Part shown: piece after piece, positions 58,885-64,000 of the stretch | How the letters are laid out: each line of letters starts with the position of its first letter | Numbering within the stretch: the first letter of the stretch is position 1 | Assembly (NCBI GenBank): GCA_016869025.1 | Contig: VGFA01000002.1 | Location: 62,001-126,000, forward strand | Origin: Armatimonadota bacterium | GTDB taxonomy: Bacteria; Sysuimicrobiota; Sysuimicrobiia; Sysuimicrobiales; Humicultoraceae | Direction of reading: 5' to 3' | Length of the DNA: 64,000 nt | Notes under the pieces: generated by a model | What the model was told of the DNA's origin: nothing | The model's input: the letters and a program-made list of their open reading frames with translations, nothing else | Database searches by the model: none | Program-made: the position numbers and the translations under genes

Positions 58885-61800
58885 TCACGAGGCGAGCGGG
58901 GGGGCGGGCGGCTCGCAGGTGTGCCCGTGGCGTTCCCAGGCCGCCAGGATCTCCCGGTTGAGAGGGACATTCCTCCTGAGGCGCACCTGCTGCGCCGGCG
59001 AGAGCGTCGCGGCCTGGGCGGCGATAAACTCCACAGCCCTGCGAAGGAACGGCAGGCGGGGTTCAAGGTTGAACTCCTCCAGGACGCGGAAGTGGTGCCA
59101 GAAGATGCGCTGGGGCTGGGGATTGGCGTGGCCTATCTCGGCCAGGGATCTGAGCGCCTCGTTGGAGGTGGCAAGCGCGCGGTCAGCGTCCCTCAACCCG
59201 GCATAGGCCAGCGCGAGATAGCTGAGGGTGTCCGGGAGCATGAGCCGCTCACCGACGCGGGCCTGAATGTCTCGCGCCTGCTCCAGACCTGCAATGGCCT
59301 GTGCGTGGTTTCCCCGGTGGAGCGCGATGATGCCGCGCTTGGCAAGGGACTCGAGGAAGGGGCCGTAGGGGTCTGCTGAATGACCCTCGCGATCGAAGAG
59401 GTGTAGAACCTCGTTTACCAACTCCTCCGCGCCATCCACGTTGTGATGGTCCAGGTGCAGTTGGGCCTGCGAGTCCTTGCAGACGGCGATCAGGAGGCGG
59501 TTACCCGAGGTAATGGACAGTTCCAGCGCCCTCCTGGAAGCATCCCATGCCCAGCGGTAGTTCCCTATCTGGCGTCCGACGCTGTTGGCGATCTCGTTGC
59601 GGCAGGCCATGACCGTGCGGGGGTGTCCGGTGGCCTGAGCCGAGACGCGCGCCTTCCTGAGTCTCCGGACAGCGCTGCCCAGACTGGCTTCCAGAGCATC
59701 CAGCGTTGCGAGCTGCAGGGTAACCCTGGCGGCGGTAGTGGGGTCATGGATCTCCTCGGCGAACCGCAGGCCTTCGAGCAGGTTCGCGCGCGACGCGGTC
59801 AAGTTGCCGGTCCACTTGAGAACAATCGCCTCCGTCATTGAGACAAATCGGGCCTCGCTGCTATCGCCTGATTCAGCCGAAATGCCCCTTGCAGACTGAA
59901 GGCACGCGGAGGCAGCCGCGTAGTTGCCGGTCTTCGCGTGGACAGTCGCCGCCTGCCTCAGGATGGCAACCCGAAGCGGGGCATCGGCATTGCACGTCCG
60001 CCTCAGGGCCAGTTGGGACACTGCCAGCGACCGCCTGTGACGCCCGGCCCTGCTCAACATCCAAGCCAGGACGCGGAGCGCCTGTGCCTCATCGCCCGCG
60101 TTGCGCGCAGCGCGCAAGTTGACCCATGCCCGACGCGCAAGACCGGCCGCAAGGTCGAACCTGCCGAAGTGCTCTTGAAGAAGCGCGCTGCGCGTGAGCC
60201 ATACCGCTAGTATCCGGGGTTCGGGATTCCTGCGGCAAAGCGCACCCATTCGACCCAGAAGCACCACACGGTCATCAGGTCTTCCCAGCATTTCGAGGAC
60301 CTCGTCGGTCTTGGCCAGGAGCAGCGCCTCGTCGAGGATCTTCTCCGCGGAACCCCTGGTGATATCCCTCCGAACGCATGCGATGGAGGCCTTGTAGGCC
60401 AAAACGGCCTCCTCGTACGCGTAGAGACCCCTCGCCTGGTCGCCTGCCTGAACCCAGGATGCCGCCGCGGAGTTCCACTGACCTGCGGAATGCTGGTGCC
60501 ACGCGAGGCGATGAATCGGAACGTCGGACCATTGCAGCAACACCGCCGCCGCCCGGCCGTGGCACATGCGCCGGAGGTGGGCGGGAAGGCTCTCGTAGCA
60601 TATCGCGCGTATCTTGTCGTGCGAGAAGCGGTAGCCAGTGTGCTCGCGCTGAAAGATCCCGTGCCTCAGCAGACACGCAATACTCCTGGACAGACGGTTC
60701 CTGCTGCCCTTGCTGACCATGGCAAGGAGTTCCTCGTCGAAACTCCTCCCCAGGACAGATGCCATCTCTGCTGCCTGGCGAGCCGTGGGGTCAAGAAGGG
60801 CCAGCCGCTGCTGAACCGCGGTGCGCACGCCGTCGGGTATTGCCATCTCCGTCCCTCGGGGGCTTTCGGGATCTAGCCCTGGAAACGAGCCGGCCAGCGA
60901 TTCGCGCGGTCGCTGTTGGAGCAATCGAAGTGTCTCAATCACGAACAAAGGGTTCCCCTCAGACTCGGTGAAGATGCGCGCCACCAGATTCGAGGATAGG
61001 GAGTGCCCTTCGAGCAGCATCCGAATGAGCTCCCCTGTCTCCACCTCCGAAAGTGGGCCCAAGCGGAGCACCGCCGTACAGTGACGCGCGAGTCTTTCCA
61101 AGATCGAGTCGTGCACAGGACGGGTTCCCACAGGGCGCGCGGTCAGGAGAACGACTACCCGCATGTGCCTGGTGCGCTCCAGCAGATGCGAAAGAAAATC
61201 CACCGTGCCTGTGTCGGCCCACTGCAGGTCCTCGATCACTAACAGCATAGGCCGCTTCCGGCTCGCCTCCTCCAGTGGGGCCTGAAGCCAGTTGAACAGG
61301 CGAAGTTTGCCAGGAGGCCCAGGTGATTGATCGCCCGTGCTTCCTGCCGGATCATCAAAGGACGATGTGGGACGCATGCTGCCATCTCGGCCGAGAAGCC
61401 GCGCAACGTCGCTGCTATCGAAGAAAGCGCTGAGCGCGTCGAGCACCGGCTGGTACGGAACCGGCTCATTGAACTCGATGCTGCGCCCACGAAGGACAGC
61501 CCCGCCGCGCACGGCCCACTCCTCCGCCACCCATTCGGCGAACTTGGACTTCCCTATGCCTGCCTCGCCCACAAGCAGGAGCCCTCCTCCACTGCCGGCT
61601 ACTGCTGCATCAAGGAGGTTGGCAGCAACCTGCCGTTCGTCACTCCGTCCCACTAGATGTGCACTGTCAGGCTGAATCGCCGGCGCTGCCGAAATCCGCG
61701 CATCGCCAACGATGCCACCATGCGCGGGGCGCCTTGTCACTTCAAGCAGCGATATCGTCTCCGCGTCCGGCTCTACGCCCAGTTCAGATCTGGCAAGGCG

Positions 61801-62457
61801 GGCGAAGCGCCTGAACTGGCTCGCAGCAGCCGGCTTGTCGCCGGCCCGAATGAGAAGCTTCATGAGACTGCGCTGCGCCTGCTCGTTGAACGGATCGGCC
61901 TCTGCGGCCCGGCGCGCATACTCCACCGCGAGATCCTGCCGCCCCCGACGGGCAAACCCCTCGGCCAGGGCTTGGAGCGAAGACACGAGACACCGCTTCA
62001 GATTCTCTCTTTCAAGCTGGCACCACTCGACATCCCAATCCTCCAGCAGGTCCCCTTTGTAGCGCCGGAGGGCATGGATCGCTCGGGAGAGGTGCTCCAG
62101 CCCGGCTTCGGTCTGACCGGGTCGCAGCACACCTTGTCGGAACTGCTCGACATCTACGTCGCACAGATCCATGTTGAGCCCCACAGACGTGGCCGTTGCC
62201 ACGAGCACATCTGTTGGAAGACCATGAGATCCCAGCACGCCCTTGAGACGCCATGCTACCGTGCTGAGATTGGCTCTGGCCCGTTCCTCTGGTAGATCCG
62301 GCCAAAGGGCGCCGGCTGCGCGTGTTCTCGGGATGGTCCGCCCGCCTGCGAGTGCCAGGTAGGCGAGCAACTGCGCGGGCCTGGGTTTGAGGTCAACTGG
62401 ACCTGTCTCCGAGACGACCGCGAAGCGGCCCAGGAGATGGATCTCCAGCTTCGCCAT
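58885..62457 (-). CDS. Large BTAD / ATPase / TPR transcriptional regulator (SARP-related)
   Basis: 1,190 residues. An N-terminal OmpR-like winged helix (LEIHLLGRFAVV, RPAQLLAYLALAGGRTIPRTRAAGALWPDLPEERARANLSTVAWRLK) is followed by a bacterial transcriptional activation domain (about 100-240; DVDVEQF, EPDAETISLL). A STAND-type NTPase comes next, with Walker A LLVGEAGIGKSKFAEW (about 297-304) and Walker B LLVIEDLQWADTGTVDFL. From about 640 on, TPR-like helical repeats run to the end. Such regulators (AfsR, MalT-like) integrate a signal through the TPR part and activate genes. The signal is unknown. It is 95 bases downstream of an HD-GYP gene and upstream of an unknown gene, forming a signalling group. 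Confidence 0.9.
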   Translation of the reverse strand: MAKLEIHLLGRFAVVSETGPVDLKPRPAQLLAYLALAGGRTIPRTRAAGALWPDLPEERARANLSTVAWRLKGVLGSHGLPTDVLVATATSVGLNMDLCDVDVEQFRQGVLRPGQTEAGLEHLSRAIHALRRYKGDLLEDWDVEWCQLERENLKRCLVSSLQALAEGFARRGRQDLAVEYARRAAEADPFNEQAQRSLMKLLIRAGDKPAAASQFRRFARLARSELGVEPDAETISLLEVTRRPAHGGIVGDARISAAPAIQPDSAHLVGRSDERQVAANLLDAAVAGSGGGLLLVGEAGIGKSKFAEWVAEEWAVRGGAVLRGRSIEFNEPVPYQPVLDALSAFFDSSDVARLLGRDGSMRPTSSFDDPAGSTGDQSPGPPGKLRLFNWLQAPLEEASRKRPMLLVIEDLQWADTGTVDFLSHLLERTRHMRVVVLLTARPVGTRPVHDSILERLARHCTAVLRLGPLSEVETGELIRMLLEGHSLSSNLVARIFTESEGNPLFVIETLRLLQQRPRESLAGSFPGLDPESPRGTEMAIPDGVRTAVQQRLALLDPTARQAAEMASVLGRSFDEELLAMVSKGSRNRLSRSIACLLRHGIFQREHTGYRFSHDKIRAICYESLPAHLRRMCHGRAAAVLLQWSDVPIHRLAWHQHSAGQWNSAAASWVQAGDQARGLYAYEEAVLAYKASIACVRRDITRGSAEKILDEALLLAKTDEVLEMLGRPDDRVVLLGRMGALCRRNPEPRILAVWLTRSALLQEHFGRFDLAAGLARRAWVNLRAARNAGDEAQALRVLAWMLSRAGRHRRSLAVSQLALRRTCNADAPLRVAILRQAATVHAKTGNYAAASACLQSARGISAESGDSSEARFVSMTEAIVLKWTGNLTASRANLLEGLRFAEEIHDPTTAARVTLQLATLDALEASLGSAVRRLRKARVSAQATGHPRTVMACRNEIANSVGRQIGNYRWAWDASRRALELSITSGNRLLIAVCKDSQAQLHLDHHNVDGAEELVNEVLHLFDREGHSADPYGPFLESLAKRGIIALHRGNHAQAIAGLEQARDIQARVGERLMLPDTLSYLALAYAGLRDADRALATSNEALRSLAEIGHANPQPQRIFWHHFRVLEEFNLEPRLPFLRRAVEFIAAQAATLSPAQQVRLRRNVPLNREILAAWERHGHTCEPPAPPLAS

Positions 62458-62552
62458 GAGTCACCACCCTGCGATACCCGAATCCGTGGGTCGCCATACA
62501 GGCGCTGCTGGTTCAGACCGTGTGAGGTAGGGTGCGATGCGCGGCGTGATGT

Positions 62553-63791
62553 CTACAGGAGAGCCGCTACCCGCCGCAGCGCGTCCACAGCGGCCCGGTC
62601 GAACTGCGTTCCGGCGTTCTGCTGCAGTATGGCGACGGCCGCGGCGCGGCCGACGCCCTTCCGATACGGCCTGTCTGTCGTCAGCGCGTCAAGTGCATCG
62701 GCGACAAGGATGATCCGGGAGCCCACCGGGATCTGCTCTCCTATCAGCCCGTCGGGATACCCGGCTCCGTCCCATCGCTCGTGATGGTGGCGCACCATCT
62801 CTGCCGACTCGCCGAGGATGTCCAGGGGCTCGATGATGTTCGCGCTCACGGATGAATGATGCATCATGGTGACGTGCTCGTCGGGCGTGAGCTTCCCCGG
62901 CTTCCGGATGATGCGCCCACTGACACCGATCTTGCCGATGTCGTGCATGAGCGCACCAATCCGGATGCGCTCAACCTCGGCCTCCGGCAGATCCATCTCC
63001 CTCGCGATGCGGACCGCATACCGCGCCACGTTCTGGGAGTGGTTTGACGTGTATGGATCCTTCAGGTCAACGGCCTGCGCCATCATCTGCAGGCTGGTGA
63101 GAAGAACTCCGCCCTGGTCTCCCAGGAGCTTCCACGGATAGTAGGCCTCTATGAGAACGACCGAGGCGATGCCCATGACGACCAGGCCGAAGCTCGCCTG
63201 GATGTAGCTCAGGAAGATGGCCGCTACAGACAGCGACGCCACGTGCGTCCACCCATTCCGGATCAGGTGTCGAAGGACCGACCTGAACCGCATGCCTTCC
63301 CTGAGGTTGAGGTCGAGCGCTTGATGTGGGATCTGCACGCACCAGAAGGTGAACATGCTGCCGACACGAGCAGTTAGTTCGACCATCTCGAAGCTTCCCC
63401 ATTGCTGCCCCAACCCCAATCCGAGGCCTGCGTACGCCAGGTACCCGGCCCAGAGGCCGATTGCCTCTCCCCCGGACTGAGACAGGGCGTCGCCCACCGG
63501 GAGCCGTCGCGCAGGAATCGTTACCAGGAGGATGGGCAGAAGTCCGGCAAGCATGAGAAGGGCCGGTCCACCTATCCAAAGTCCCACAAAGGCCGCGACC
63601 GGTCTCAGCGTGAACACGCCCTGCGGGCCGAGCCGCACTGCGAGCCACTCACCGACACCCGCCATAAGAACGAGAACGATCACGGGCAGGATGTTGTACC
63701 GGTGAACCGTTGAAAGACCGAGGCCCAGAGAGAAGGCCGCGATCAGCACCAGCAATGGCCTGAAACCCATCAGTCGGCCGATGGCCCTCAT
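62553..63791 (-). CDS. Membrane HD-GYP domain protein (cyclic-di-GMP phosphodiesterase type)
   Basis: 412 residues. Six or seven hydrophobic helices fill residues 10-225, with a short cytoplasmic arginine-rich turn near 165-180. The C-terminal HD-GYP domain begins near 235: HSQNVARYAVRIAREMDL, the HD dyad in LMHDIGKIG (283-284), KPGKLTPDEHVTMMHH and HHERWDGAGYPDGLIG (336-351), which includes the GYP residues. These are the metal ligands of enzymes that hydrolyse cyclic-di-GMP to pGpG or GMP. The membrane part is probably a sensor and I cannot name its ligand. The start overlaps the upstream HD-GYP-like gene by four bases. Confidence 0.92.
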   Translation of the reverse strand: MRAIGRLMGFRPLLVLIAAFSLGLGLSTVHRYNILPVIVLVLMAGVGEWLAVRLGPQGVFTLRPVAAFVGLWIGGPALLMLAGLLPILLVTIPARRLPVGDALSQSGGEAIGLWAGYLAYAGLGLGLGQQWGSFEMVELTARVGSMFTFWCVQIPHQALDLNLREGMRFRSVLRHLIRNGWTHVASLSVAAIFLSYIQASFGLVVMGIASVVLIEAYYPWKLLGDQGGVLLTSLQMMAQAVDLKDPYTSNHSQNVARYAVRIAREMDLPEAEVERIRIGALMHDIGKIGVSGRIIRKPGKLTPDEHVTMMHHSSVSANIIEPLDILGESAEMVRHHHERWDGAGYPDGLIGEQIPVGSRIILVADALDALTTDRPYRKGVGRAAAVAILQQNAGTQFDRAAVDALRRVAALL

Positions 63792-64000
63792 CTGGCCGGT
63801 ATCTCCCCAAGCCGTGGCACTTCCTGCTTCGACTGGTCGCCAACTCCTATGTCGCTAACGGGGAAAAGGCCCCTCTCGACGAGCCTGCCGAAGGCGTCTG
63901 CAACCTCCGGGTCAAAGGCGCCCCCCTTCTCTCTCTCGACACTCAGCGCTATCGCGTCCAGGGAGGCATCTCCCGCAAACGGAAAGATCCCGGACGCCAT
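63788..64000 (-). CDS. C-terminal end of an HD-GYP-type protein (runs off the window)
   Basis: Seventy visible residues. IALSVEREKGGAFDPEVADAFGRLVERG is the usual closing helix pair of HD-GYP domains, where a conserved FDPxVVxAF segment ends the fold. The reading frame runs through the window edge, so the methionine at 64000 is most likely internal rather than the start. Its stop overlaps the start of the next gene by four bases, so two HD-GYP genes are coupled in tandem. Confidence 0.7.
   Translation of the reverse strand: MASGIFPFAGDASLDAIALSVEREKGGAFDPEVADAFGRLVERGLFPVSDIGVGDQSKQEVPRLGEIPAR

Noticed and set aside
58809-59066. Longer form of the unknown protein starting at 59066
   Set aside because: The added 86 residues are Arg/Pro/Ser-rich and are antisense-like sequence of the regulator's 3' end in another frame; the ATG at 58808 has a ribosome-binding site.

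Overview
The window is a very GC-rich bacterial chromosome segment, almost entirely coding and almost entirely on the minus strand. Gene order closely follows two blocks best known from Bacillota (Bacillus subtilis ylm/dcw and ylo regions): mraZ-rsmH-ftsL-ftsI-murE-murF-mraY-murD-ftsW-murG-murC-murB-ftsQ-ftsA-ftsZ, then yfiH-yggS-sepF, ileS-dksA-like-lspA-lgt-rluD-pyrR, then rqcH/yicC-remA-kinase-priA-def-fmt-rsmB-rlmN-pknB-rpe. No sporulation genes (spoVD, spoVE, sigE, sigG) and no divIVA are embedded where spore formers carry them. MurE has the DNPR motif of meso-diaminopimelate-adding enzymes, and the ribonucleotide reductase is the B12-dependent class II type. This fits a high-GC, non-sporulating, Bacillota-related or neighbouring deep-branching lineage; the sequence alone does not let me name it.

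Layout in coordinate order (transcription mostly right to left). 1-4 kb: a truncated glycosyltransferase, tRNA-Pro, an S1 protein, a histone-deacetylase-family enzyme and rpe. 4-15 kb: translationally coupled PASTA kinase, rlmN, rsmB, zinc peptidase, fmt, def, priA, a CMP-kinase-like gene, remA and yicC. 15-19 kb: rqcH on the plus strand, an AT-rich convergent gap, and a two-gene module of a SEC-C protein and a Cas6-family RAMP endoribonuclease, placed where Bacillota keep the pyr operon. 19-29.6 kb: pyrR, rluD, lgt, lspA, a DksA/TraR zinc-finger protein, ileS with a T-box leader, two glycosyltransferases and mtnA. 29.6-38.4 kb: sepF, yggS, a disrupted yfiH, a phosphonate-type ABC transporter (phnDCE), a secreted protein, nrdJ and nrdR. 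38.5-40.8 kb: an ABC-2 permease and a site-2 protease. 40.9-57.9 kb: the complete dcw cluster behind an MraZ operator. 58-64 kb: an unrecognised protein, a large BTAD/ATPase/TPR regulator and two HD-GYP-type genes.

The genes mostly serve peptidoglycan synthesis and septation (mur, fts, mraY, sepF), sensing of the wall (PASTA kinase), translation start and quality control (def, fmt, rsmB, rlmN, rqcH, ileS), lipoprotein maturation (lgt, lspA) and nucleotide supply (nrdJ/nrdR, pyrR). Four-base stop/start overlaps are pervasive and imply strong translational coupling.

The most unusual points are the orphan Cas6/SEC-C module beside a lone CRISPR-repeat-like sequence, a PriA without its ATPase motifs, an archaeal-type CMP kinase in the gmk position, an apparent AUA start for rsmH, a PhnE permease with an inserted external domain, an Lgt without its signature residues, and a frameshifted yfiH.
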